Positions 1 through 11,600 of a DNA stretch of 44,353 nt are shown piece by piece. Under the pieces are notes generated by a model. The model had not been told where the DNA came from. It did no database searches and worked only from the letters and a program-made list of their open reading frames with translations. Source of the DNA: Candidatus Enterococcus myersii (GTDB taxonomy: Bacteria; Bacillota; Bacilli; Lactobacillales; Enterococcaceae); contig NZ_JAFLVT010000018.1 in the NCBI RefSeq assembly GCF_017316025.1, forward strand, positions 1 through 44,353, written 5' to 3'. Position numbers and translations under genes: made by a program. Numbering within the stretch: position 1 is the stretch's first letter; every line of letters begins with the position of its first letter.

Positions 1-60
1 TTAAATGTATTTATTTAACCTGCAGTTGGTTGCTTTTTGAAATGTTTCAGCAACTCTTAT

Positions 61-89
61 ATCTTATCAGCTGACTTAATTTCTGTCAA
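61..89 (-). promoter_or_regulatory. rRNA-operon-type promoter P2, reading out of the window
   Basis: On the minus strand a perfect -35 TTGACA (84-89) and -10 TAAGAT (61-66) are separated by exactly 17 bases. Just upstream is an A/T-tract palindrome (100-122) that could serve as an UP element. It is the downstream member of a tandem pair spaced about 107 bp, the usual layout of Firmicutes rrn promoters. Transcription would start near position 53 and leave the window. That an rRNA operon follows is inferred; its genes are not visible. Confidence 0.75.
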
Positions 90-167
90 CTGTTTTTTTC
101 AAAAAGTTTTAAAAACTTTTTGAAATGATATTTCAACAACTCGCTTTTTAATAACAGCGACTTTGTT

Positions 168-196
168 AGTTTAACATCTTAAAAATCAGATGTCAA
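168..196 (-). promoter_or_regulatory. rRNA-operon-type promoter P1
   Basis: On the minus strand -35 TTGACA (191-196) and -10 TAAACT (168-173) are 17 bases apart. This is the upstream member of the tandem pair with the promoter at 61-89. The repeated GTTGTTGACA or GTTGACA context of both copies supports a common origin. Confidence 0.65.
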
Positions 197-548
197 CAAC
201 TTTTTCGAACTGTTTTGTTAGTTGTAAATAACAACTCATTCGCAACAGCTTTATTAGAATATCATGCCCGATTTAGCACGTCAAGTAAAAGTTTTAACTT
301 TTTTTAAGACATAGCATTTGTTCGGAACAAATAATAATATAGCAATTCTAAATCCAAAAAGCAACAAAAAACACTAATAAATTTTGATTTTTTTCACGAC
401 CGAATTTTATTATCGTAACCCAGACGTATAAAGCATTTCCATCTAACAAATGACGTACAATAACTCTCTTAATTCACAAATCATTCGCATAAAATTATGG
501 AATGATTTCTATTTTTTTAAAGGCGTAATCTAACAAATAGATCTCACG
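197..548. other. Intergenic stretch without a gene
   Basis: About 350 very AT-rich bases between the tandem leftward promoters and the etaS terminator. I see no open reading frame with a ribosome site, no tRNA-like fold and no clear terminator. Part of it may be upstream activating DNA for the strong promoters. Confidence 0.6.
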
Positions 549-617
549 ACAAAAAAATACCCGACTAGATACAACTTTTATTGCATAACCGCAAAAAGAT
601 ATATCTAGTCAGGTATT
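549..617 (-). terminator. Rho-independent terminator of etaRS
   Basis: Arms at 602-617 and 556-571 (16 bp, one non-pairing position) enclose a 30-base loop. On the minus strand they are followed by seven T residues (551-557). It lies 29 bases past the etaS stop codon. Confidence 0.85.
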
Positions 618-645
618 CCATAGAAAAATTATCCCATGAAATAAA

Positions 646-2133
646 CTATTTAATTGGAATATATATTTTGAACACCGTTCCTTGTCCTACAACACTATCA
701 ACCACAATTTCACCTTTGTAACTGTCAATTAACTGCTTGGCTATAGAAAGACCTAAGCCGTTGCCTCCTTTTGTGCGCGCACGGGCCTTATCAACACGAT
801 AAAACCGATGGAAAACTTTTTCTAAGTCTGTTTCCGAGATGCCTTCGCCAAAGTCTTGAATATCAATTTCAAAAAATTGGTTACTTTTTCCAATTTTTAA
901 GTGTACTTCTTTTCGTTCAGTTGAATATTTCACGGCATTATCCAAAATAATAATAATAATTTGTTCGAAATGGTTGCGATAAATTGCCAACGTCTCTTCT
1001 TTTGTTAAATCATCATCCAACGTAAAGGTAAATTCTGGATACAGCATTTTAAAGTTATTAAAGACCTGATACGTCACTTCTTTTGCTTGCGTTACTTCAT
1101 TTGCATAATGAAGCTCCACTTGTTCAGCACGAGATAAATCAAGCATCTCTTGAACTAAGCTTTTCATGCGACTAATTTCTTGTTGACTTGCATTCAAGGC
1201 TTCATCTAATATTTCAGGTTCATTTTTTCCCCAGCGCTGCAACATACTTAAATGTCCTTCTATAACCGCTACTGGCGTTCGCAATTCATGGGAAACATCT
1301 TCAACAAATTGCTTTTGTTGTTCAATGTACATCCGCATCCTCTCTAACATATCATTAAAAATATCCGCCAAATCTGCTAATTCATCATCGGTGTCAATTT
1401 TAGGCATATATGCATCAGATTCTGGATCTTTACGGATAGTATCCATTGTATCGCGCAAAACTTTTAATGGTTTCAAGAAATACGTCGACAAAAAGAAGCC
1501 TAAGAAACTAGATAAAATTAATGAAACTACTTCTAAAATAATTAAAGTTAATAATAGCTTACTGCGAATTTCGTAAAAAGAAGACAACTCATAAAAAGTT
1601 TGTGCATAACCAATTTTTTCTCTTGTCACTTTGGAAAAGATTGGATGAATGGATAAAAAGCCAGTTGAACCTTTCATCGTAATAATAGTTGGCTCTTTAC
1701 GTTTTGTCTGCACTAATTCGAAATCATTTTCATGAGTTTTTAAAATGGGCTCTTTTTTCAAGTTGTAGACATACAAGTTTAATTCGGGTTGCCCTAATTC
1801 TGAGACAAACTGATCAAGTTGTAAAATATCGCCATCTAAATGGGAAATAGCATCGGGCGTACGATCTTCATTGGAAATTTTTGCAATCGCAAAATAGGCA
1901 CTTTGCGTTGTCAATTCTTCTTGTCCATTAGCCAAGCGGGAAGTGACCTCTGAAATGACTTCTTCTACATTGTGTCGTTCTTTAGCTACGATTAAGTTAA
2001 TCGAAGACTTATAGGTAATAACCGCAAAAATCGTAAAGACGATAAATATAAAGAAAGAACTTGCAAAGGCCCACTTAATTGTTAAGGATGGGCCTTTCAG
2101 TTCTTTGTTAAAAGTTCTATTTTTTTTGCTCAC
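646..2133 (-). CDS. etaS: Sensor histidine kinase of the EtaRS/LisRK type
   Basis: A membrane sensor kinase of 495 residues that autophosphorylates on His and passes phosphate to the neighbouring response regulator. Visible in order: a first membrane helix at about 20-42; an extracytoplasmic sensor region of about 150 residues; a second helix at about 194-218; a HAMP linker; the H-box SHELRTP with His282; the N-box DNAVKYS with Asn399; the G1 box DFGEG at 427-431; and the G2 box GGNGLGLSI at 456-464. All catalytic boxes are intact. Translation starts at GTG within GTGA, overlapping the regulator's stop codon by 4 bases, so the two are translationally coupled. The regulator homology and the position beside gnd match the E. 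faecalis EtaRS locus (related to Listeria LisRK); the symbol is assigned on that basis. The signal sensed is not evident. Confidence 0.88.
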   Translation of the reverse strand: MSKKNRTFNKELKGPSLTIKWAFASSFFIFIVFTIFAVITYKSSINLIVAKERHNVEEVISEVTSRLANGQEELTTQSAYFAIAKISNEDRTPDAISHLDGDILQLDQFVSELGQPELNLYVYNLKKEPILKTHENDFELVQTKRKEPTIITMKGSTGFLSIHPIFSKVTREKIGYAQTFYELSSFYEIRSKLLLTLIILEVVSLILSSFLGFFLSTYFLKPLKVLRDTMDTIRKDPESDAYMPKIDTDDELADLADIFNDMLERMRMYIEQQKQFVEDVSHELRTPVAVIEGHLSMLQRWGKNEPEILDEALNASQQEISRMKSLVQEMLDLSRAEQVELHYANEVTQAKEVTYQVFNNFKMLYPEFTFTLDDDLTKEETLAIYRNHFEQIIIIILDNAVKYSTERKEVHLKIGKSNQFFEIDIQDFGEGISETDLEKVFHRFYRVDKARARTKGGNGLGLSIAKQLIDSYKGEIVVDSVVGQGTVFKIYIPIK

Positions 2134-2816
2134 GAGCGCATCACATAACCAGTTCCCCGGACAGTTTGGATGTAGCTTTCTTCCCCAGGAACATCAATTT
2201 TATTACGCAAATAACGAATATACACGTCGACTACATTTGTTTCGACTTCTGTTTCATATCCCCAAACTTTATTTAATAAAACATCGCGGGCTAAAACAAC
2301 ATTCACATTTTCCATTAAGGTTAATAGTAATTCATATTCTCGTTTGGTTAATTCAATTACTTCATTGCCACGACGAACGACACGGTTTTCCTTTTCGATG
2401 ACTAAGTCACGATAAGTAATAGTCGTTTGTTTTGCGACATTTTTATCCCCTTCAATATCAATCCGGCGAAGTAATGCACGTAAACGAGCTAGTAATTCCT
2501 CAATTGCAAAAGGTTTTACAATATAATCATCTGCGCCATGATCAAGACCAGATACGCGATCAATAACAGAATCTCTCGCTGTCATCATGATGATTGGTGT
2601 GTTTTTAACTTGGCGCACACGGCGACAAACTTCTAAACCGTTTAATTCTGGTAGCATTAAGTCTAACAAAATTGCATCCCAGTCATTATTTAGTGCTGCA
2701 TCTAAACCAGTCCGTCCGTTGTAATGAACTTCAGTATGATACCCTTCGTGCGTCAACTCTAGTTCAACAAAACGAGCTAAGTTCTTTTCATCTTCAATAA
2801 TTAAAATATTACTCAT
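2130..2816 (-). CDS. etaR: OmpR-family response regulator of the EtaRS/LisRK type
   Basis: A 228-residue two-domain regulator. The N-terminal receiver has the acidic pocket (Asp9), the phosphoacceptor Asp52 in LLDLMLP, Thr79 and Lys101 in the VKPF motif. From about residue 130 to the end is a winged-helix DNA-binding domain, ending in the typical YIRYLRNKI and TVRGTGYVM segments. The start is ATG with an AAGGGA ribosome site about 11 bases upstream. It is the first gene of a two-gene operon with the kinase and lies downstream of gnd, from which it is separated by a strong terminator. A possible -10 (TATAGT) sits near 2882-2887 on the minus strand, but no convincing -35 accompanies it. Members of this group control cell-envelope, acid and virulence responses in enterococci and Listeria. 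Confidence 0.88.
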   Translation of the reverse strand: MSNILIIEDEKNLARFVELELTHEGYHTEVHYNGRTGLDAALNNDWDAILLDLMLPELNGLEVCRRVRQVKNTPIIMMTARDSVIDRVSGLDHGADDYIVKPFAIEELLARLRALLRRIDIEGDKNVAKQTTITYRDLVIEKENRVVRRGNEVIELTKREYELLLTLMENVNVVLARDVLLNKVWGYETEVETNVVDVYIRYLRNKIDVPGEESYIQTVRGTGYVMRS

Positions 2817-2915
2817 TTGGTTTTAGATCCCTTTTCTTTATATTTTTTTGTAATAAAAAATAGTTGTTTTTTTATTAAAATACTATAGTCATTTTACCAT
2901 GAAACTATGAAAGAA

Positions 2916-3039
2916 AAAAGAGGTATCTGAAAATCTTATTAGTAGGTTAATAATCGTCAAAAGTCACACGAGATACCACTTTTATTCACTAAAGATAAAA
3001 AAAAGACTGTTGATATTTTCAAAAACACCAACAGTCTTT
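2916..3039 (-). terminator. Terminator of gnd, with a second long-loop hairpin
   Basis: The main terminator has 11-bp perfect arms (3029-3039 and 3002-3012) followed on the minus strand by a run of eight T residues (2997-3004). A second inverted repeat (2971-2983 with 2916-2928, one mismatch, loop about 42 bases), also flanked by A/T runs, lies before etaR and may act as backup. Confidence 0.8.
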
Positions 3040-3083
3040 CCCATAAACAAATTAGAATTATTCAAATTTTCATTGTTTTTTAC

Positions 3084-4505
3084 TTATTCTTCATGATACC
3101 AGCTGTAGTGGTAAATTCCTTCTTTATCTGTCCGTTCATAAGTATGTGCCCCAAAATAATCCCGTTGTGCTTGGATAATATTTGCTGGCAAACGTTCCGA
3201 ACGATAAGAGTCAAAGTAAGCAATTGCCGAAGAAAATGTAGGCACAGGAACACCTGCTTGGACTGCTAAAGCGACTACTTCGCGTACGGCTTGCTGATAT
3301 TTTTTGGTAATTTCCAAGAAGTAATCATCTAGTAACAAGTTTTCTAAGTCTGGTTTATGGTCATAAGCATCGGTGATTTTTTGCAAGAAACGGGCACGGA
3401 TAATACAACCCGCACGCCAAATTTTAGCAATTTCACCAAAAGGCAAGTCCCAATCGTATTCTTTTGATGCGGTACGTAATTGCGCAAAACCTTGTGCATA
3501 ACTCATAATTTTACTGAAGTATAAAGCTTCACGAATTTTTTCGATCAATTCTTTTTTATCGCCTTGATAGTTAAATTTCGCTGGAGCAGGTAAGACTTTG
3601 CTTGCAGCTACCCGTTCTTCTTTGTAAGCAGAGATATAGCGCGCAAAAACAGACTCCGTAATGAGTGGTAGTGGCACCCCTAAGTCTAATGCACTTTGGC
3701 TTGTCCATTTACCGGTACCCTTATTACCAGCAGCATCTAAAATAACATCGACAATTGGTTTGCCTGTACCAAGATCATCTTTTCTTGTTAAAATGTCCGC
3801 GGTGATCTCAATTAGATAACTATCAAGTTCCCCTTCATTCCATTCTTTAAAAATGTCAGCCATCTCAGCAACAGAAAGTCCCAACACATTTTTCATTAAA
3901 TCATAAGATTCGGCAATTAATTGCATATCACCATATTCAATTCCATTATGAACCATCTTCACGTAATGACCTGCACCATTTGGTCCGATATAGGTTACAC
4001 ATGGCGCACCATCTTCTGCTTTAGCAGAGATTTGTTCTAGAATAGGTGCTACTAAGTCATACGCTTCTTTTTGTCCGCCAGGCATAATAGAAGGACCTTT
4101 TAAGGCGCCTTCTTCTCCACCAGAAACACCCGTACCTATAAAGTTGATACCAGAGTTAGCCAATTCTTCATTTCGACGGATCGTATCTTTGAAGAAAGTG
4201 TTGCCACCGTCGATTAAAATATCACCTTTATCCAAATGAGGTAATAATTCTTTAATTGTCGCATCTGTTGCCGCACCTGCTTTAACCATTAGCAAAATCC
4301 GGCGTGGTTTTTCAATTGCTTCGACAAAATCTGCAATTGTATACGTCGCTTTAAATTTCTTATCTGGATGTTCTTTTACTACCGCTTCTGTCTTCGCAGC
4401 TGTTCGGTTGAACAACGCTACTGAATAGCCACGGCTTTCAATATTTAGGGCTAAGTTTTTCCCCATGACGGCCATGCCGACAACACCAATTTGCTGTTTT
4501 GTCAT
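3084..4505 (-). CDS. gnd: 6-phosphogluconate dehydrogenase, decarboxylating
   Basis: Converts 6-phosphogluconate to ribulose 5-phosphate and CO2 with NADP+, the oxidative step of the pentose phosphate pathway; a cytosolic homodimer. The 473-residue length is normal. Seen: an N-terminal Rossmann nucleotide-binding loop (GVVGMAVMG, residues 7-15), the substrate motif [19 protein letters not shown] at about 126-144, the catalytic Lys183 and His186 in [12 protein letters not shown], the helical dimer domain with [12 protein letters not shown], and the C-terminal substrate-binding tail with [20 protein letters not shown]. The ATG start has AGGAGG 8 bases upstream. The gene has its own promoter and terminator, so it is probably monocistronic, between rpmF and etaRS as in E. 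faecalis. Confidence 0.97.
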   Translation of the reverse strand: MTKQQIGVVGMAVMGKNLALNIESRGYSVALFNRTAAKTEAVVKEHPDKKFKATYTIADFVEAIEKPRRILLMVKAGAATDATIKELLPHLDKGDILIDGGNTFFKDTIRRNEELANSGINFIGTGVSGGEEGALKGPSIMPGGQKEAYDLVAPILEQISAKAEDGAPCVTYIGPNGAGHYVKMVHNGIEYGDMQLIAESYDLMKNVLGLSVAEMADIFKEWNEGELDSYLIEITADILTRKDDLGTGKPIVDVILDAAGNKGTGKWTSQSALDLGVPLPLITESVFARYISAYKEERVAASKVLPAPAKFNYQGDKKELIEKIREALYFSKIMSYAQGFAQLRTASKEYDWDLPFGEIAKIWRAGCIIRARFLQKITDAYDHKPDLENLLLDDYFLEITKKYQQAVREVVALAVQAGVPVPTFSSAIAYFDSYRSERLPANIIQAQRDYFGAHTYERTDKEGIYHYSWYHEE

Positions 4506-4538
4506 TTTGAGTTCCTCCTAGTAGCTTTAATCTTTTCT

Positions 4539-4566
4539 ATTATAACGTAAAAAGCCTTGCTTTCAA
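4539..4566 (-). promoter_or_regulatory. Promoter of gnd
   Basis: Minus-strand -35 TTGAAA (4561-4566) and perfect -10 TATAAT (4539-4544) with 16 bases between, about 34 bases upstream of the gnd start codon. Confidence 0.75.
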
Positions 4567-4673
4567 ACTAAAGGAGGCTATAAATTACAATGTGGTAAAT
4601 AAAATACAACATAGCCAAAAATCGACTATTGTTTCTTGCTTTGTCTTTGCTCGTGTTTTTAAAAATACAAAAT

Positions 4674-4712
4674 AAAAACCCGCAAAGCTCCATGGTTAGC
4701 TTTGCGGGTTTT
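4674..4712 (-). terminator. Terminator of the yceD-rpmF operon
   Basis: Perfect 15-bp arms (4698-4712 and 4675-4689) around an 8-base loop, with the GC-rich core CCCGCAAAGCT and a T-rich tail on the minus strand. It begins 28 bases after the rpmF stop. The sequence is symmetric enough to work in both directions. Confidence 0.9.
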
Positions 4713-4739
4713 CTTCATTCATTTTCTCAAAAAAATGAA

Positions 4740-4919
4740 TTATGCTTCTTTAGTCGTTACGTCCTTGCCATCGTAGTAACCGCAGTTGGCACATACGTGG
4801 TGGCTTTTTTTCAATTCACCACAGTTTGGACATTCGTTCAAACCGTTGATAGTCAATTTGTAATGAGTACGACGTTTGTTTTTCTTAGCTTTAGATGTTT
4901 TACGAGCTGGTACTGCCAT
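4740..4919 (-). CDS. rpmF: Ribosomal protein L32
   Basis: A 59-residue protein of the large ribosomal subunit. It begins [17 protein letters not shown], the basic N-terminal signature of bL32, followed by a zinc-ribbon pair: CPNC at 30-33 and CANC at 43-46, so this is the four-cysteine, zinc-binding form. The ATG start is preceded by AAGGAGGTG with 7-base spacing. It follows yceD by 60 bases with no terminator between, and is closed by a strong hairpin. This yceD-rpmF order is widely conserved. Confidence 0.97.
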   Translation of the reverse strand: MAVPARKTSKAKKNKRRTHYKLTINGLNECPNCGELKKSHHVCANCGYYDGKDVTTKEA

Positions 4920-4979
4920 TTGTTACACCTCCTTGTTTATGAAAAGCAAGCTATAAATAGATTGCTATTTATTCCAATC

Positions 4980-5540
4980 TTACTTATCATCATCTTCTGT
5001 TGTATTAAACAGTTCTGATAATTTCGCAAGACGAGGATCAATTTTGGGTGCGGCTGTTTCTTTTTGTTGCAGATAGTCTTCTTCAGAGATGACTTCCCAA
5101 TCTTGCCCAGCAGGCATTTGGTTGGAGAGTTCTTCTTCTTTTGTTAAAACCTGCAACGGAATTGCTAACAAGATATTGTCAGCCACTGATTCATCCAAAT
5201 CGATTGTCTGACCTTCAATAAGCAAGACCTCTTCTTCTGAAATCAGTTCAGTCCGCATTTGCAACTGCTCAGGCGTCATAAAAACTTCGTCAACAACTAA
5301 ATCCAGTGGTAAATCAACTGGGTCTAAACTTCTTGATGAAGGAAGCGTCAACGTCGCCTTCAATGTGTAATGAATAAGATAATCACTTTTTGATACAGTA
5401 ACAAGCCCACTTACTTCAATGGGAGTGATATCTAGTATTTGATTGTCCCGTTTCATTAATTCTTTTTTCAAATCCAATGTCTCTGAAAAAGTTAACGGCG
5501 TTTCATGGTATTTGTTTAATTCCAATAAAGACCACTTCAT
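4980..5540 (-). CDS. yceD: YceD family (DUF177) protein
   Basis: A soluble acidic protein of 186 residues, of the family linked to 23S rRNA accumulation and nearly always encoded just upstream of rpmF, as here. The start is placed at the ATG of MKWSLLELNKY because AGAGGTG lies 6-7 bases before it; the longer frame back to 5621 would run through the promoter. Visible: many Glu/Asp residues in the C-terminal half, the segment VDLPLDLVVDEVFM and the C-terminal DPRLAKLSELF motif typical of the family. No membrane segment. The gene has a near-perfect promoter and is cotranscribed with rpmF. Molecular function is known only by association with ribosome assembly. Confidence 0.88.
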   Translation of the reverse strand: MKWSLLELNKYHETPLTFSETLDLKKELMKRDNQILDITPIEVSGLVTVSKSDYLIHYTLKATLTLPSSRSLDPVDLPLDLVVDEVFMTPEQLQMRTELISEEEVLLIEGQTIDLDESVADNILLAIPLQVLTKEEELSNQMPAGQDWEVISEEDYLQQKETAAPKIDPRLAKLSELFNTTEDDDK

Positions 5541-5567
5541 TTTTATCACCTCTAAGCAACAAAAGCT

Positions 5568-5596
5568 ATTATACAGGGAGTATTTTAGCTTGTCAA
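5568..5596 (-). promoter_or_regulatory. Promoter of yceD-rpmF
   Basis: Perfect consensus on the minus strand: -35 TTGACA (5591-5596), 17-base spacer, -10 TATAAT (5568-5573), ending 27 bases before the yceD start codon. The strength suits a ribosomal protein operon. Confidence 0.9.
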
Positions 5597-5618
5597 TGAA
5601 ATTTTCTTGACACCTTTT

Positions 5619-5654
5619 CAAAAAATAAAACGAAGTAGCCTAGACTACTTCGTT
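5619..5654 (-). terminator. Terminator of pfkA-pyk
   Basis: Perfect 10-bp arms (5645-5654 and 5629-5638) with a 6-base loop, followed on the minus strand by a tail of ten T residues broken by one A. It begins 27 bases past the pyk stop. Confidence 0.88.
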
Positions 5655-5680
5655 CTAGTAATAAAAAGCTAAATAGCTTC

Positions 5681-7465
5681 TTAGATAGCTGTTGTTTCAC
5701 CACGGTATACAATACCACGACGAGGGTCAACAGTGACTAATTCACCATCTTGAATTGTTGTTGTTGCATCAGCAGCACCAACGATAACTGGAATATCTTT
5801 TGCGATACCCACAACAGCAGCATGAGAAGTTAGGCCGCCTTCTTCAACGATAACAGCAGCAGCTTTTTCAAATGCAGGCATGTAATCTTTGTCAGTTGTT
5901 GGTACAACTAAGACCATTCCTTCTTTAGCACGAGAATTTGCTTCTTCAGCTGATTTAGCGACAACTGCATTTGCGACAACCGTTCTTTCACCAACGCCTT
6001 GAGCGTCTAATAGTTTAGAACCGATTAATTGGATCTTCATAACGTTTGTGGTTCCACGTTCGCCAACTGGTACACCGGCTGTAATTAAGATTAGTTCGCC
6101 TTCTTTAGCAAAACCTAATTCAACAGCTTTTTTAGCAGCTAAATCAAACATTTCATCTGTTGTTGTTGGTTTTTGTGCAACTGTTGGGAATACACCCCAG
6201 TTAAGCATTAAACCGCGTTTTGTACGTTCGTCAAATGTAACAGCCAAGATGTCTGCATCTGGACGGTATTTAGAAATCATTTTAGCTGTATAGCCTGATT
6301 CAGTTGCAGCAACGATTGTTTTAACACCTAAGTTTTTCGCTGCACGAGCCACAGATAAACCAATTGTTTCAGTAACATCAGTTTTATCAAATTCATTGAT
6401 TTGGAATGAACCTAATTCTGATAAAGCTTTTTCAGCTTCAACGTCAATACGAGCCATTGTAGCTACTGCTTGAACTGGGTAGTCACCATTTGCAGATTCA
6501 CCAGAAAGCATTGTTGCATCTGTACCGTCAAAGACAGCATTCGCAACGTCAGAAGCTTCTGCCCGTGTTGGACGTGGATTTTGTTGCATAGATTCTAACA
6601 TTTGAGTTGCTGTAATAACAGCTTTACCAGCAGCATTACATTTTTGAATAATACGTTTTTGCACCATTGGTACTAATTCTGGCGCAATTTCAACACCCAT
6701 GTCACCACGAGCGACCATAATACCATCTGAAACTTTGATGATTTCATCGATATTATCAATACCTTCTTGTGATTCAATTTTAGGGAAGATTTGAACATGT
6801 GTCATGTTCTTTTCTTCTAAAATTTCACGAATTTCAAGAACGTCTTGTGCTTTACGGACAAATGAAGCCGCGATAAAGTCAATATCGTTATCTAGGCCAA
6901 AACGAATATCGTCTGCATCTTTTTCAGTAATACCAGGCAAGCTAATTGAAACGCCAGGAGCGTTAACACCTTTTCTTGAACCTAACATACCAGCATTTTT
7001 CACTACGACGATTAATTCGCGGTTTGCTTCGTCTTTTTCAGTGATTTCCATGTCGATTAAACCATCATCGAATAAGATGTGACCACCAACGTGAACGTCA
7101 TCGAACAAGCCTGGGTAAGTTACAGCAATTTTTTCTTTAGTTCCTTTTAATTCTGGATCCATCGCGATACGTGTTGTATCTCCAACGTTGAATTGGATAT
7201 AACCGGCACGACCGAAGTCTGCTTCAGTTGTATCTTGAACAGTAGTCCGGATTTCTGCCCCTTTTGTATCTAATAAGATAGCGACATCTTTACCAGTTTT
7301 CTTCACTGCTTCTCTTACCATATTCATCCGGCCTAATTGTTCTTCATGGTCACCATGAGAGAAATTAAAACGGAAAACATTAGCTCCAGATTCGATTAAT
7401 TGTGAAATAATTTCCACGCTATTACTTGCTGGTCCTAACGTACTAACGATTTTGGTTTTCTTCAT
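5681..7465 (-). CDS. pyk: Pyruvate kinase with C-terminal PEP-utiliser domain
   Basis: Transfers phosphate from phosphoenolpyruvate to ADP, the last glycolytic step; cytosolic tetramer. The 594 residues exceed the ~475 of the E. coli type because the protein carries the extra C-terminal swivelling domain found in Bacillus and relatives, with TSHAAVVG near residue 545. Seen from the N-terminus: KTKIVSTLGPAS, the PKIESQEGIDN loop, MVARGDMGVE, and the signature TRAEASDVANAVFDGTDATMLSGESA. The ATG start has AGGAGCG upstream. It lies 69 bases after pfkA on the same strand with no terminator between, so the two glycolytic genes form an operon, as in most lactic acid bacteria. Confidence 0.97.
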   Translation of the reverse strand: MKKTKIVSTLGPASNSVEIISQLIESGANVFRFNFSHGDHEEQLGRMNMVREAVKKTGKDVAILLDTKGAEIRTTVQDTTEADFGRAGYIQFNVGDTTRIAMDPELKGTKEKIAVTYPGLFDDVHVGGHILFDDGLIDMEITEKDEANRELIVVVKNAGMLGSRKGVNAPGVSISLPGITEKDADDIRFGLDNDIDFIAASFVRKAQDVLEIREILEEKNMTHVQIFPKIESQEGIDNIDEIIKVSDGIMVARGDMGVEIAPELVPMVQKRIIQKCNAAGKAVITATQMLESMQQNPRPTRAEASDVANAVFDGTDATMLSGESANGDYPVQAVATMARIDVEAEKALSELGSFQINEFDKTDVTETIGLSVARAAKNLGVKTIVAATESGYTAKMISKYRPDADILAVTFDERTKRGLMLNWGVFPTVAQKPTTTDEMFDLAAKKAVELGFAKEGELILITAGVPVGERGTTNVMKIQLIGSKLLDAQGVGERTVVANAVVAKSAEEANSRAKEGMVLVVPTTDKDYMPAFEKAAAVIVEEGGLTSHAAVVGIAKDIPVIVGAADATTTIQDGELVTVDPRRGIVYRGETTAI

Positions 7466-7534
7466 TACGTAAACGCTCCTATTCCTTTATTTAAAACAGA
7501 CATTGCTGTTTTATTAACTTTTAGTAGCTGTCAA

Positions 7535-8497
<963 letters not shown>

Positions 8498-8570
8498 CTA
8501 CAATTTCACCTCATTAAAATATTTTTAGGTTTCCCTAAATAATACCATTTTGGCATTAACCACGTTGTCC

Positions 8571-8599
8571 ATTTTACCATTAAAATATGGAAATGTCTT
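8571..8599 (-). promoter_or_regulatory. Probable promoter of pfkA-pyk
   Basis: Minus-strand -35 AAGACA (8594-8599), 17-base spacer and -10 TAAAAT (8571-8576). A small hairpin, TTTAGG-GAAA-CCTAAA, lies in the leader between promoter and start codon. No catabolite-control site is evident. Confidence 0.55.
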
Positions 8600-8655
8600 G
8601 AGATACGAGCAGAAAATTGAAAAAATTGAAAGCGAAAAGTAAAATTTACTGAAAG

Positions 8656-11600
8656 TCACTTGAAAACTACGTTATTTTCACCAAAAATATTCTTCAAGTC
8701 TTGCGTTACAACAGGATTTTCCGCAATTTGATATTTTTCTGCTAGTATTTTTTTTGTTCCAGTACTTTCATAAAAAAGAATTATTTTACTTGCTCCTGGC
8801 GCTTGTTTAATTAAAGCGTACAAGGCTGATAGTTGCTTGTCTGTATCAGCTATACCAGTTAGACGAATATAGCAAGTTGGTGCACTTTTTATGTCGCTAA
8901 TTTTTTTGGCTAACACAATTTGATCTGCAATTACTTGCATCTCTTGATTATAGGTGCTGATTTCAGTTTTTCCTTCAACGTAGACGACGTCATCGACTGC
9001 AAAAGTTTGGCGCACATGACGATAACTATTTGGAAAAATAGTTAAAGAAACTTCGCCAGTCGGATCATTAGCCTCCACAAAGGCCATCTGCTCACCTTTT
9101 TTCGTGCGAATCTCGCGGATTCCTCGAACGTATAAAAGAAGATGCACGTTTTGTTTAGGTAGTAGTTCACTAATCAGCTGTACTTGACGCGCAGCTTTTA
9201 ATACAGGATAACTTTCAGTCGGATGTCCGGAAACATAAACACCTAAATATTGTTCTTCTAAATTCAAGCGCTCAGTCAACGAATAATCACTAATTTCAGT
9301 TGGTTTTAACGCCATAATATCTAATAAATCCATACTGCCGCCACTATATTCAATATTTTGAATTTTACTGTCTAAGCCTGTTACAAGTTGTCGTCGATTT
9401 TTTTCAACCTCATCGAAAGCACCAATCTCCACCAAAGGCTGAATTAAATCCGATTTAAGCCACTTTGCTGGCAAGCGATACAAGAAATTATCCAGTGATT
9501 GAAAAGGACCATTCTCCTTTCGTTCCGCGATAATTGCGGCAATAAAGTCACGACGAGTACCTTTAATACTGCTTAACCCAAAACGAATTTCATGATTGTT
9601 CACCAAATAAAAACTAAAACCACTGGCATTAATGCTAGGCGGCAAAATTCTAATTCCTTGTTTTTTCGCCTCTGTTAAATATTCTTTGACTTTAGCAGTA
9701 TTATTGCGAACCGAGTGAAGTAAGGCGGCAAAAAAAGGCGCCGGATAATGCACTTTTAAAAAGCCCATTTGAAAACCAACAAAAGAATAAGCAAAAGCGT
9801 GAGAACGATTAAAGCCGTAATCAGCAAATCGTTCAATATAATCGTAGACCTCATTGGCTTTTGTTTTACTATGTCCCATTTTTACAGCGCCCTTAACGAA
9901 ATGGCGCCGTTCTTCATCTAAAACATCTTTTTTCTTTTTACTGATGGCGCGGCGCAAAATATCGGCTTGTCCCAAAGTGAACCCTGCCATTTTAGCTGCA
10001 ACTTGCATAACTTGTTCTTGGTAAACCATAATGCCATAGGTATTTTTTAATATTGGTATCAAACTATCATCCAAATAAGTTACTTTTTCTTGTCCTTTTT
10101 TCCGCTTAATAAAGTGATCGATATTTTGCATCGGACCTGGTCGATATAAGGCGTTGACTGCAGCAATTTCTTCAATATTTTCTGGACCTAAACGACGTAA
10201 GACATTTTTTATCCCCGCGGATTCAAATTGAAAGACGCCAGATGTATTGCCTGCTTGAAAAAGCTTCAACGTCTTCTCATCAGTTAGGGGAATATCTTTT
10301 TGCGAAAGTTTATCCCCTGTAACTTTTTTGATTCCCTTTAGCGTATCGTCAATAATGGAAAGATTACGTAAGCCTAAAAAATCCATTTTTAATAAGCCAA
10401 CAGCTTCCACATCATTCATGGTAAACTGCGTTAATAAAATATCATTGGCTCCAGCTTGTAAAGGAATTAATTGCAGTAAATTTTTATCACTAATCACTAC
10501 CCCGGCAGCATGGGTGGAAACATGGCGCGGTAGTCCTTCCAATGTTAAAGCAACTTCAAATAATTGCCGATTTCGCTCACTTAATGCAATCAGATCCCGC
10601 AGACTACTGGATTTTTCCAGTGCTTTTTTTAGCGTAATTTTCAAGGTATTTGGAATCGCCTTGCTCCATCGATTGGCCTCACTTTGTGATAAACCAAAAA
10701 CCCGAGCAACGTCTCGAAGGACCATCTTGGCAGCCATTGTACCAAATGTAGCAATTTGGGCTACTTGAAAAGTGCCATATTTTTCTTTCACATAATGTAG
10801 CACTTCATCTCGGCGATTATCGGGAATATCCAGATCAATATCTGGCATTGTGTAGCGCTCTGGATTTAAGAAGCGCTCAAACAACAGGTCGTATTCAATC
10901 GGATCAACATCTGTAATTGCTAATACAAAAGCAACGAGGGATCCTGCCGCAGAACCCCGGCCTGCACCTGTCACAATATTACTACGGTGAGCAAAATCCA
11001 TTACATCCCAAACAATTAAAAAATAGTCATCAAAACCCATTTGGTGGATAATTTGCAGTTCATAGTCAAGGCGCTGTTTATATTCAGCCGTGATATTTTC
11101 AACCCGCTGTTTCAGCTTCGTTTCACACAACTGTCGCAAAAATTCAGCAGCAGGTCTATTTTGGGGAACAGGATAATGGGGCAATAGCTTTTGGTGTAAG
11201 GGTAGCTCAAACTGACTACAAACCGCTGCAGTTTTTTGCGCATTTTCTAATGCTTGCGGTTGGTTCTGGCGAAAATACTCCGTTAGTTGACTTGCGTTAA
11301 CTAAGTATTCGCCACTTCCTTGCTCCAATTCAGCAACATCTTGCATTTGCGTGCCGCCTTTTAGGTGCTGCATTACTGCAATTGCTGCTTTTTCCGCTGG
11401 ATCAATTGTATTTACTTCATTAATAGCAAAAGGTGCTACGCCTTGTTGAAGATAAAAATGCACCAATTCTTCCGCTAATTGTTTTTGAGGAGAAACACCA
11501 TAAAAAAATTGTTCTTTAGGAAATAGTTCCTGAAAAAAATTAAGACGGTTTTCTGCTTTAGCAACATCTTTTGAAAAAAAGTAATCGACTTCATTTCTTA

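Noticed and set aside
4629-5018. A 129-codon plus-strand frame between gnd and yceD
   Set aside because: It runs antisense to rpmF and its terminator; rpmF on the minus strand encodes a perfect L32.
8621-8634. cre site upstream of pfkA (TGAAAGCG...)
   Set aside because: Only one half-site fits the consensus; the other half does not match.
10328-10768. A 146-codon plus-strand frame
   Set aside because: It is antisense inside the catalytic core of dnaE and is explained by codon bias of dnaE.
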